A stretch of 64,000 nucleotides of DNA from contig CAKVLI010000008.1 in the NCBI GenBank assembly GCA_934757155.1, forward strand, positions 1-64,000. Reading direction: 5' to 3'. Made by a program: the position numbers and the translations under genes. The DNA comes from an uncultured Candidatus Melainabacteria bacterium (GTDB lineage Bacteria; Cyanobacteriota; Vampirovibrionia; Gastranaerophilales; Gastranaerophilaceae). The notes beneath the pieces are model-generated. The model made no database searches. It was given only the letters and a program-made list of their open reading frames with translations, and was not told the origin of the DNA. Positions 41,901 to 50,026 of the stretch are shown one piece after another (positions within the stretch are counted from its first letter, which is position 1; the number at the start of each line of letters is the position of its first letter).

Positions 41901-42797
41901 TTCAAGTGAACAGGTCAAACCTGAACGAACTTTAAGTTCTGTCAAGTTAAGATGTGAAATCTTTTTGATATCTTTTCTGTCCATTGTAGTATTTTTCTTA
42001 ACCAAAACAGTTTTGCCGTCTTCATCAAGAATATCTTCAGCAACAGTTCTGCCTAACAATCTGTCAAGCAACGGAACAATAATTGTATCACCGTCACAAA
42101 TAGGCTTCATGTTAATATATTTATCACCGCCACAATCTTCTGCGCGGATAATAACGTCTTGAGCAACGTCAACCAAACGTCTTGTCAAATAACCAGAGTC
42201 AGCTGTTTTCAACGCTGTATCTACCAAACCTTTTCTTGCACCGTATGAAGAAATGATGTACTCGGTTACTGACAAACCTTCTTTAAAGTTTGAGGTAATC
42301 GGTAAGTCGATAATCTGACCTTGCGCGTCAGCCATCAGACCTCTCATACCAACCAACTGAGAAACCTGTGATAAGTTACCTCTCGCACCGGAGAATGCCA
42401 TCATATAAACAGGGTTCAATTTGTCAAAGTTTTCAACCACTTGTTCTGTCAACTTAGCTGTTGTTTCGGACCAAGTGTCGATAACCTTTGTATATCTTTC
42501 AACTTCGGTGATTTCACCTTTAAGGTATCTGTTTGTAGATTTTTCAATTTCTGCTTCAGCTTCTTTCAAAAGTTCTTTCTTAGATTCAGGAACTGAAAGG
42601 TCAGCAATAGAAATCGTTACACCTGATTTTGTTGCATATTTATATCCCAAGTTTTTAAGAGTATCTGCAAGCTCTGCAGTTTTAGCACCGCCAAACTCAA
42701 GATAAATTTGAGCCAAAAGCTTGTTCAACCCTTTTTTGTCCATTTGTTTGTTAATGAACTCAGGAGTATGACTTTTGTGTGTATAAGTATTTTCCAT
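38931..42797 (-). CDS. rpoC2: RNA polymerase beta'' subunit RpoC2 (C-terminal part of beta')
   Basis: About 1,288 residues. It corresponds to the C-terminal two-thirds of beta', as in cyanobacteria and plastids. [34 protein letters not shown] and the trigger-loop region [24 protein letters not shown] are clear, followed by an insertion of several hundred residues of beta-rich repeats (about 400-900, SBHM-like), then the C-terminal clamp segment [31 protein letters not shown]. The start is the ATG at 42797, ten bases after AAGGA; a GTG at 42821 is the alternative. It follows rpoC1 after a gap of about 60 bases. A strong terminator follows. Confidence 0.97.
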   Translation of the reverse strand: [1288 protein letters not shown]

Positions 42798-42859
42798 AGT
42801 TATATTTTCCTTCAATTTCACTTCTACTTAAGGATTTTAGGGGAAATATCCCCTAACTC

Positions 42860-44569
42860 CTATGCTAAGGCTTTTCTTACAGCCTCGTTGAAAATAATTC
42901 TTCCAACTGTTGTTTCGATTCTCTTACCATGATCATCACGAACTACAATCTTGTCATGGAGTGTAATTACTTTAGCTTCAAGAGCTGAAATTGCATCTTG
43001 GAAGTTGTAGAAATAACCCTTAACCTCTTGATCAGGATTTTTAAGAATTGTCAAGTAATACAAGCCCAAAACCATATCCTGTGAGTGAGTAATGATTGGC
43101 TTACCATTTGCCGGTGCAAGAATGTTATTCGTCGCCAGCATAAGAAGTCTTGCTTCTGTTTGAGCCTCAATTGAAAGAGGTACGTGAACAGCCATCTGGT
43201 CACCGTCAAAGTCAGCGTTAAATGCTGTACATACCAACGGGTGAAGTTGAATAGCTCTACCTTCTACCAACTTAGGTTCAAATGCTTGAATACCTAATCT
43301 GTGAAGGGTTGGAGCACGGTTCAATAATACAGGGTGTCCGTCAATAATTTCTTCCAATATATCCCAAACTTTAGCATCAGAACGTTCAATCATCTTCTTA
43401 GCAGATTTGATGTTTTGAACATATCCTCTTTCTATAAGTTTATTAACAACAAACGGCTTGAATAATTCGATTGCCATTTCTTTCGGAAGACCGCACTGGT
43501 TAAGCTTCAATGAAGGACCAACAACGATTACTGAACGACCTGAGTAGTCAACACGTTTACCTAACAAGTTTTGACGGAAACGACCTTGTTTACCTTCAAT
43601 AATGTTAGATAATGATTTCAATGCTCTGTTGTTAGGACCAACAACTGTTCTTCCACGTCTTCCGTTATCAATTAACGCATCTACAGCTTCCTGCAACATA
43701 CGTTTTTCGTTTCTTACGATAATTTCAGGAGCACCCATTTCCAAAAGTCTTTGTAAACGGTTGTTTCTGTTAATAACTCTTCTGTACAAATCGTTCAAGT
43801 CAGATGTAGCAAATCTGCCGCCGTCTAATTGAACCATCGGTCTTAAATCAGGAGGAGTTACAGGAAGTACATCCATAATCATCCAAGTAGGGTCAGTTTC
43901 AGAAGAAATTAATGAATCAAGAAGTCTCAATCTCTTAATCAACTTACCTTTTCTTTGAACTGAAGTTACACCGTTTGAAAGTTCAGTTCTGATTTCTTCA
44001 GCCAAACCTTTAACATCGATTTCGCCAAGAAGTTTTTTGATAGCTTCTGCACCGATACCAACTTCAAGTTTTGACTCTTCATTTTCCATTATATAGTCTT
44101 CGTATTCTTCTTCAGAAAGCAATTGCAATTTCTTGAAAGGACTATCGGCTGGATCAATTACAACATAATTGTTGAAATAAATAACCTGTTCAAGGTCTTT
44201 CAAAGTCATATCAAGCAATAAGCCTAAGTATGAAGGAATACCTTTTAAGAACCAGATATGAGAAACAGGAGCTGCAAGAGCAATGTGTCCCATTCTGTGA
44301 CGTCTTACTTTTGAATCAGTAACCTCTACGCCGCATCTTTCGCAGATGATACCTTTGTGACGAACTCGTTTGTACTTACCGCAATAGCATTCCCAGTCCT
44401 TTGTTGGTCCGAAAATTCTTTCGCAAAACAAACCGTCACGTTCAGGTTTCAAGGTTCTGTAGTTAATTGTTTCAGGTTTTGTAACCTCACCGTATGACCA
44501 CTCCAACATTCTCTGAGGTGAAGCGATGCTTATACGTATATAATCAAAATAATCAATACTTGTAGACAA
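42860..44569 (-). CDS. rpoC1: RNA polymerase gamma subunit RpoC1 (N-terminal part of beta')
   Basis: 569 residues, the N-terminal third of beta'. The zinc site CYCGKYKRVRHKGIICERCGVEV (about 61-83) and the Mg2+-binding active centre NADFDGDQMAVHVPLS (about 451-466) are intact. It ends shortly after the segment GRIIFNEAVRKAL, which is where beta' is split in cyanobacteria. It is too short to be a whole beta' (about 1,200-1,400 aa), and the following rpoC2 supplies the rest with its own start, so this is a true split gene, not a frameshift. It starts 12 bases after rpoB. Confidence 0.98.
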   Translation of the reverse strand: MSTSIDYFDYIRISIASPQRMLEWSYGEVTKPETINYRTLKPERDGLFCERIFGPTKDWECYCGKYKRVRHKGIICERCGVEVTDSKVRRHRMGHIALAAPVSHIWFLKGIPSYLGLLLDMTLKDLEQVIYFNNYVVIDPADSPFKKLQLLSEEEYEDYIMENEESKLEVGIGAEAIKKLLGEIDVKGLAEEIRTELSNGVTSVQRKGKLIKRLRLLDSLISSETDPTWMIMDVLPVTPPDLRPMVQLDGGRFATSDLNDLYRRVINRNNRLQRLLEMGAPEIIVRNEKRMLQEAVDALIDNGRRGRTVVGPNNRALKSLSNIIEGKQGRFRQNLLGKRVDYSGRSVIVVGPSLKLNQCGLPKEMAIELFKPFVVNKLIERGYVQNIKSAKKMIERSDAKVWDILEEIIDGHPVLLNRAPTLHRLGIQAFEPKLVEGRAIQLHPLVCTAFNADFDGDQMAVHVPLSIEAQTEARLLMLATNNILAPANGKPIITHSQDMVLGLYYLTILKNPDQEVKGYFYNFQDAISALEAKVITLHDKIVVRDDHGKRIETTVGRIIFNEAVRKALA

Positions 44570-44581
44570 TTTTAATTCTCC

Positions 44582-47500
44582 TTATATTTCACCTAGTGTT
44601 GTAGAAGTTTCAAAGAAATTGATATTCAACAACTCTGAATCTATATCTGATAACGTTCTTTTTGGAGCAGATTTTCTCAAATCATCCATATCTGTCATCA
44701 AATCAACTTCAACACCATTTTTCTTCGCAACTGTAATATCAAGTCCGATACTTTGCAACTCTCTTACAAGTACCTTGAATGATTCAGGAATACCAGGTCT
44801 TGGAATGTTGTCGCCCTTAACGATTGATTCGTAAGCTCTGTTTCTACCGTTAACATCATCTGACTTAATAGTAAGCATTTCTTGAAGAGTATAAGCCGCA
44901 CCATATGCTTCAAGTGCCCATACTTCCATCTCACCGAATCTCTGTCCGCCGAATTGAGCCTTACCACCTAAAGGTTGTTGTGTAACTAATGAGTAAGGAC
45001 CTGTTGAACGAGCGTGAATCTTATCGTCAACGAGGTGGACAAGTTTCAAGATATATGACAAACCAACTGCGATAGGTTCATCAAACGGTTCACCTGTTCT
45101 ACCATCAATTAGGTAAACTTTACCATCTTCTCTAACCCAATCACAACCTGATTCTTTAATACCTCTTAAGAGTTCAGCCTTAGTAGCGATTTCAGACTGG
45201 TTATCACCATATCTTTCATCGAATGAAGGTGCCTCATAGTGTTCTTTTGTCAAGTATGCAGCCAAACCTAACAAGCATTCGTAAGTCTGACCAACGTTCA
45301 TACGAGAAGGAACACCAAGTGGGTTCAATACGATATCTACCGGAGTACCATCAGGCAAGAACGGCATATCTTCTTTAGGTAATATTCTTGAAACAATACC
45401 TTTGTTACCGTGACGACCTGAAAGTTTATCACCTACAGATACCTTACGTTTTTGAGCAATATAAACTCTGATTACAGTATTTGCTCCCGGTGGCAATTCG
45501 TCGCCTTTTTCTCTGTCGAATACCTTAACATCAAGTACTCTACCGCCTTCACCGTGAGGCACTCTTAATGAATTATCTTTAACATCTCTTGCTTTTTCAG
45601 CAAAGATTGCTCTCAAAAGTTTTTCTTCAGGCGGATGCTCTGATTCACCCTTCGGAGTAACTTTACCAACAAGAATGTCATCTGCATAAACTCTTGCACC
45701 TATACGAACGATACCTCTTTCATCCAAGTGTCTCAAAGCTTCTTCTGAAACATTCGGAATTTCACGAGTAATTTCTTCAGGTCCGAGTTTTGTTTGTCTT
45801 GCATCAATTTCCAATTTTTCAATGTGAACTGACGTGAATATATCATCATGCACGCATCTTTCAGAAAGAAGGATAGCATCTTCAAAGTTATATCCTTCCC
45901 AAGGCATATAAGCAACTAAGATGTTTTTACCGATTGAAAGTTCACCGCAACTGGTTGAAGCACCATCTGCGATTACATCCCCTGCCTTAACCTTGTCACC
46001 TTCGTTAACAATAGGTTTTTGGTTAATACATGTATCTTGGTTTGAACGTACATACTTCATTAATGTATGTAAATGTTGTTTTCCTGCTTGATCGGTGATA
46101 ATAATTTCTTCACCAGTTACACGAGAAACAACACCGTCTACTCTTGCGCAAACTACCATACCTGAGTCTTTTGCAACTCTTCTTTCCATACCTGTACCAA
46201 CTACCGGTCTTTCTGTAATAAGAAGAGGTACTGACTGACGTTGCATGTTTGAACCCATCAATGCACGGTTCGCATCATCGTGTTCAATGAACGGAATCAT
46301 TGATGTCGCAACAGAGATAATCTGAATAGGACATACACCGACAAAGTCAACCTTTGAAGAATCACTCATTACAAATTCTGATCTATAACGAACCGGAACT
46401 TGAGCATCTTTGAAAGTCTTATCTTTGTTCAATTGAACGTCAGCAGGAGCACAACGATAGTTTTCATCTTCATCTGCTGTCATATAAACAACTTCGTCTG
46501 TTACAACGCCGTCTTTTACAACAAAGAATGGAGATTCAATAAATCCATAGTCATTAACTCTTGCGTGAGTTGCTAATGAACCAATCAAACCTGCGTTCGG
46601 ACCTTCCGGTGTTTCAATCGGACAAATACGTCCATAGTGAGAAGGGTGGATGTCACGAACTGCGAAACCGGCTCTTTCTCTTTGCAAACCACCAGGTCCA
46701 AGAGCTGAAATACGTCTTTTGTGAGTCAATTCAGCCAATGGGTTGATTTGATCCATGAACTGTGACAACTGAGAAGAACCAAAGAATTCCTTCAATGAAG
46801 CAACCAATGGTTTTGTGTTCAACAAGTTCAACGGAGTTAAGGTTTCTGAATCTTGAAGAGTCATTCTTTCTTTAACAATTCTCTCAATTCTTGAAAGCCC
46901 AACTCTGAATTGGTTTTGAAGAAGTTCGCCAACTGAACGAATCCTTCTGTTACCCAAGTGGTCGATATCATCCAATGAACCTTCATCGTAAGTCAAGTTA
47001 ATCAAATATTCGATTGAAGCTACGATATCTTGAACAGTCAATGTTCTTTGGTTCTTAGGAATATTCAAGTTTAATTTTTTATTTAATTTATAACGACCTA
47101 CACGGCCAATATCATATTTCTTATCATCAAAGAATCTTGATTCAAGAATTTGACGTCCGCCTTGTGCTGATGCAGGATCACCAGGTCTTAATTTCTTGTA
47201 CAAATCAATCAATGCATCATCAGTAGTTTCTGTAGTATCTTTATCCAAAGTTTTTTTCAAGAATTCAAAGTGAGTAAACAAAGATTCCATTTCAGAAACT
47301 GTTATACCCATTGCTTTCAACAATGTTGTAGCAAGGATTTTTCTGTTTTTATCAATCTTGACATAAATCAAGTCGTTAGAGTCTGTTTCAATCTTCAACC
47401 AAGCACCACGGTTAGGAATCATAGTTGCATTGTAAAGCCTTTTACCGGTTGGAGAGATTTCTCTCTTGAAGTAAACACCAGGAGAACGAACAATCTGAGA

Positions 47501-47896
47501 AACGATTACACGTTCAGCACCGTTTACAATGAAAGTACCTTTGTCAGTCATTGTAGGGATGTCACCAATGTAAACTTCTTGTTCCTTAATTTCACCGCTA
47601 TCACGGTTAACAAGTCTAACCATTACACGAAGTTGTTTTGCATAAGTCGCATCATGGATACGTGCTTCTTCTATCGTGTATTTTGCATTATCAAACGTGT
47701 AGTTTGGAAGGAAGTGAAGCTCTAATCTTCCTGTATAATCCTTTACAGGAGAGAATGCCAAAAGCTCTTCTTTCAACCCCTCTTTCAAAAACCATTCAAA
47801 TGATTTTTTTTGCACGTCAATTAAATCCGGTAAATCGTCCAAACGAGTATTAGGTATACCCATTGGCGTTACTCTTTTTGCATATTTTGTCGACAT
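44582..47896 (-). CDS. rpoB: RNA polymerase beta subunit RpoB
   Basis: 1,104 residues, the size of cyanobacterial RpoB. The rifampicin-pocket region GSSQLSQFMDQINPLAELTHKRRISALGPGGL (about 370-401), GRICPIETPEGPNAGLIGSL and the C-terminal GGKAQFGGQRFGEMEVWALEAYGA are all conserved. AGGTG precedes the ATG by 5 bases. The promoter lies about 140-170 bases upstream and carries a perfect HLR1-like repeat directly behind its -35 box. First gene of rpoB-rpoC1-rpoC2; no rplJL or rpsLG is adjacent. Confidence 0.98.
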   Translation of the reverse strand: MSTKYAKRVTPMGIPNTRLDDLPDLIDVQKKSFEWFLKEGLKEELLAFSPVKDYTGRLELHFLPNYTFDNAKYTIEEARIHDATYAKQLRVMVRLVNRDSGEIKEQEVYIGDIPTMTDKGTFIVNGAERVIVSQIVRSPGVYFKREISPTGKRLYNATMIPNRGAWLKIETDSNDLIYVKIDKNRKILATTLLKAMGITVSEMESLFTHFEFLKKTLDKDTTETTDDALIDLYKKLRPGDPASAQGGRQILESRFFDDKKYDIGRVGRYKLNKKLNLNIPKNQRTLTVQDIVASIEYLINLTYDEGSLDDIDHLGNRRIRSVGELLQNQFRVGLSRIERIVKERMTLQDSETLTPLNLLNTKPLVASLKEFFGSSQLSQFMDQINPLAELTHKRRISALGPGGLQRERAGFAVRDIHPSHYGRICPIETPEGPNAGLIGSLATHARVNDYGFIESPFFVVKDGVVTDEVVYMTADEDENYRCAPADVQLNKDKTFKDAQVPVRYRSEFVMSDSSKVDFVGVCPIQIISVATSMIPFIEHDDANRALMGSNMQRQSVPLLITERPVVGTGMERRVAKDSGMVVCARVDGVVSRVTGEEIIITDQAGKQHLHTLMKYVRSNQDTCINQKPIVNEGDKVKAGDVIADGASTSCGELSIGKNILVAYMPWEGYNFEDAILLSERCVHDDIFTSVHIEKLEIDARQTKLGPEEITREIPNVSEEALRHLDERGIVRIGARVYADDILVGKVTPKGESEHPPEEKLLRAIFAEKARDVKDNSLRVPHGEGGRVLDVKVFDREKGDELPPGANTVIRVYIAQKRKVSVGDKLSGRHGNKGIVSRILPKEDMPFLPDGTPVDIVLNPLGVPSRMNVGQTYECLLGLAAYLTKEHYEAPSFDERYGDNQSEIATKAELLRGIKESGCDWVREDGKVYLIDGRTGEPFDEPIAVGLSYILKLVHLVDDKIHARSTGPYSLVTQQPLGGKAQFGGQRFGEMEVWALEAYGAAYTLQEMLTIKSDDVNGRNRAYESIVKGDNIPRPGIPESFKVLVRELQSIGLDITVAKKNGVEVDLMTDMDDLRKSAPKRTLSDIDSELLNINFFETSTTLGEI

Positions 47897-48033
47897 TAAT
47901 TCACCTCATCTATTCTAATGATGTACGCACTACTTATTAAATTTTTATATTTCTATTTTAATTTCGGACATAATTATCCCACATACATGAAACCATGTTA
48001 TACCATCGTACAACATCAAAAAAACGAGTCAAG

Positions 48034-48063
48034 ATAATAAGGGTATAACTTACAATTTTTCAA
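48034..48063 (-). promoter_or_regulatory. promoter of rpoB
   Basis: On the minus strand TTGAAA (complement of 48058-48063), 18 bases, TATTAT (complement of 48034-48039). The predicted start is near 48027, giving a leader of about 130 nt. The HLR1-like repeat begins 8 bases upstream of the -35 box. Confidence 0.55.
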
Positions 48064-48071
48064 CCCTCATC

Positions 48072-48089
48072 TTTACAAAAATTTACAAT
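48072..48089 (+). promoter_or_regulatory. HLR1-like (RpaB-box) double repeat at the rpoB promoter, perfect match
   Basis: TTTACAAA-AA-TTTACAAT satisfies KTTACAWW-N2-KTTACAWW throughout. It is centred about 53 bases upstream of the predicted rpoB start, in the range where RpaB activates in cyanobacteria. RpaB is an OmpR-type response regulator; no rpaB gene is in the window. Confidence 0.6.
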
Positions 48090-48206
48090 AGGGTTAGTCT
48101 AAGCCTCAGGATGACGGGAAGGAAATTTCTTAGTCACTTATTCACTTAGTCACCTGATCACCAAAACACCTTAAATCAGCAGCCTTGACCAACAAACTGA
48201 ATACAT

Positions 48207-49481
48207 TTACCACCGATTAAAGATTTTATCAATATTTTTAAGGTAGGCTTTTAGGTCAAAACATTCATTAAGTTCTTCATCTGACAAAATATTTTCAGAC
48301 AAAATTCCTTCTCTAAAATGTCCGCCATCCAAAGCTTTAAGCGCATGCTTTTGCACAATTGCGTACGCATCTTCTCTTGTATAACCTTTTTCAATTAATT
48401 TAAGCATGACTTTTTGGGAATAAACAACTCCGCCATAAAGGTTAGCATTTTTAAGCATGTTATCTTCATGAACTACAAGGTTCTTCATAACTCCATTGAA
48501 GCGATGGAGCATAAAATCAATTAAGGTTAGAGAATCCGGAAAAATTATTCTCTCGGCAGAAGAATGTGAAATATCGCGTTCATGCCAAAGGTTGATATTT
48601 TCAAACGCAGTTAACATATTGGAGCGAATAACTCTTGAAAGCCCGCAAAGATTCTCACATAAAACAGGATTTTTTTTGTGCGGCATTGCAGACGAACCTT
48701 TTTGATGCGCGCCAAAACCTTCTTCAACCTCTCGTACTTCAGTTTTGGCAAGATGTCTGATTTCAGTCGCATATTTTTCAATCAAGCTTGTAATCAGCGC
48801 TAACTCAGAAAAGAACTTTGCGTGTCTGTCACGAGAAATAATTTGTGTAGAAATTTTAGCAGGTTTTAGCCCCAAGATATCGCATGTAATCTCTTCCACT
48901 TCCACCGGAACATTGCTATAAGTTCCGACAGGACCTGAAATTTGCCCGACAGAAATTTCATCAAGAGCATATTCAAAACTTTTCTTCGCTCGAGTAAGTT
49001 CATCAAACCAATTCAGAAGTTTAAATCCAAAAGTCATGACTTCTGCATGAACGCCATGTGAGCGTCCAATACAAATAGTATTTTTATACTTAAATGCCAT
49101 TTGTTTTATAGTCGAAATCAATTCGTCTAAATCAGCAAGAATAATTTTTGAAGAATCGACAATTTGAAGAGCAAAAGCTGTATCAATAACATCAGAGCTG
49201 GTTAATCCCATATGAATATATTTTGCGTATTCCTCTCCGACTGTTTCGTTTACATTTGTCAAAAAAGCAATCACATCGTGCTTAACTTCGCCCTCAATTT
49301 CATCAATTCTTTGAACAGAAAAAGACGCCCTGTTTTTTATTTCTTCTACGGCTTTTTGAGGAATTTTGCCAAGTTTTGCGTAAGCCTCACAAACAGCTAA
49401 TTCAACTCTCAAATAGTAGCGAAATTTAACTCCTAAATCCCATATTTTTTTAATTTCTTCGCGCGAATATCTTTCAATCAT
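48207..49481 (-). CDS. purB: adenylosuccinate lyase
   Basis: Cleaves adenylosuccinate and SAICAR to release fumarate in purine synthesis. The 424-residue protein has the superfamily signature GSSAMPHKKNPVLCENLCGLSR (about 257-278), with the catalytic loop serine, and SHGVHAEVMTFG (about 140-151). The start is the ATG at 49481 (MIERYSREE): TATAAT lies exactly 6 bases before it, and no ribosome-binding site is present, so the mRNA may be leaderless. An in-frame TTG at 49496 lies upstream of that promoter box. Confidence 0.97.
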   Translation of the reverse strand: MIERYSREEIKKIWDLGVKFRYYLRVELAVCEAYAKLGKIPQKAVEEIKNRASFSVQRIDEIEGEVKHDVIAFLTNVNETVGEEYAKYIHMGLTSSDVIDTAFALQIVDSSKIILADLDELISTIKQMAFKYKNTICIGRSHGVHAEVMTFGFKLLNWFDELTRAKKSFEYALDEISVGQISGPVGTYSNVPVEVEEITCDILGLKPAKISTQIISRDRHAKFFSELALITSLIEKYATEIRHLAKTEVREVEEGFGAHQKGSSAMPHKKNPVLCENLCGLSRVIRSNMLTAFENINLWHERDISHSSAERIIFPDSLTLIDFMLHRFNGVMKNLVVHEDNMLKNANLYGGVVYSQKVMLKLIEKGYTREDAYAIVQKHALKALDGGHFREGILSENILSDEELNECFDLKAYLKNIDKIFNRW

Positions 49482-49487
49482 AATCAG

Positions 49488-49493
49488 ATTATA
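49488..49493 (-). promoter_or_regulatory. -10 box of purB, leaderless layout
   Basis: TATAAT on the minus strand, 6 bases from the purB ATG. The -35 region would overlap the terminator of the upstream gene (49497-49527), and its best hexamer is weak (TTTTAA). It may act with that terminator so that purB is transcribed independently. Confidence 0.5.
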
Positions 49494-49496
49494 CAA

Positions 49497-49527
49497 TAAA
49501 AAAGGAAGATTTAAAAATCTTCCTTTT
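49497..49527 (-). terminator. intrinsic terminator of the Lys/Ala-repeat gene
   Basis: The stem AAAAGGAAGATTT (49500-49512) with AAATCTTCCTTTT (49515-49527) is followed on the minus strand by T-rich sequence (complement of 49497-49503). It ends 7 bases after the stop of the gene at 49535 and just before the purB -10 box. Confidence 0.85.
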
Positions 49528-49534
49528 CAAATCC

Positions 49535-49954
49535 TTACTTAAGCAAGTTTTTCCAATAATTTTTTTCGTTTTCAATAGCTTTTTTTCTTGAATTTTGTCT
49601 TGCTTGAGCATCCTTTTTAGCTTTTTCTAATTTTGCTTTATCAGCTGCTTGTTTAGCCTGTGCGTCTTTTTTTGCTTTTTCAATTTTTGCTTTATCCGCT
49701 GCTTGCTTTGCTTGCGCATCTTTTTTAGCCTTTTCTAAAGCAGCTTTGTTTGCTTCGTGTTTCTTTTGAAGTTCAGCTTTCTTAGCAGCGTTTGCTTTTT
49801 GTTGAGCTTCTACCTTAGAATTGAAGTTTTTTTCTTTTTGAGTCACTGGTGCCATTTTTTTATTTACAAAATTTTCCAATCTTGATTCAGCAGCTGTAGC
49901 AGTCAAAGTTGTTGCAAATGCCATAAGTGTTAAAACAGTTAATAATTTTTTCAT
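49535..49954 (-). CDS. secreted Lys/Ala-rich coiled-coil repeat protein
   Basis: 139 residues. A signal peptide (about 1-22, MKKLLTVLTLMAFATTLTATAAE) is followed by a highly basic helical region. Three near-identical units of about 16-17 residues, (I/L)EKAKKDAQAKQAADK, run from about 73 to 121 and are mirrored by DNA-level repeats (about 49595-49735). AAGGAG precedes the ATG. Such periplasmic basic coiled coils may bind cell wall or anionic polymers; the function is unknown. It has its own terminator. Confidence 0.8.
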   Translation of the reverse strand: MKKLLTVLTLMAFATTLTATAAESRLENFVNKKMAPVTQKEKNFNSKVEAQQKANAAKKAELQKKHEANKAALEKAKKDAQAKQAADKAKIEKAKKDAQAKQAADKAKLEKAKKDAQARQNSRKKAIENEKNYWKNLLK

Positions 49955-50014
49955 CTCTCAAACTCCTTTCAATTTACAAAGAGAATTTTAAAATACTTTT
50001 TTTTATTTTTCAAG

Positions 50015-50020
50015 TATAAT
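50015..50020 (+). promoter_or_regulatory. -10 box of the WecG/TagA gene, leaderless layout
   Basis: TATAAT ends exactly 6 bases before the ATG at 50027. The -35 region is T-rich without a good hexamer. No Shine-Dalgarno sequence is present. Confidence 0.5.
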
Positions 50021-50026
50021 GTAGAT

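Larger units (their letters stand above)
47897..48206. other. 310-bp rpoB upstream region
   Basis: The gap between purB and rpoB (both minus) holds the rpoB promoter (48034-48063) and an HLR1-like box (48072-48089). Beyond, toward purB, TTAGTCAC recurs (48139-48146 and 48148-48168 region) without a clear hairpin. There is no gene and no purB terminator that I can recognise. Confidence 0.6.

Noticed and set aside
38931..44569. rpoC1/rpoC2 as one frameshifted rpoC
   Set aside because: Each part has its own start, and the split point matches that of cyanobacteria; both ends are intact.
49595..49745. regular DNA repeats, CRISPR-like at first sight
   Set aside because: The repeats are in frame within a coding gene, without spacers, and encode the Lys/Ala coiled-coil units.
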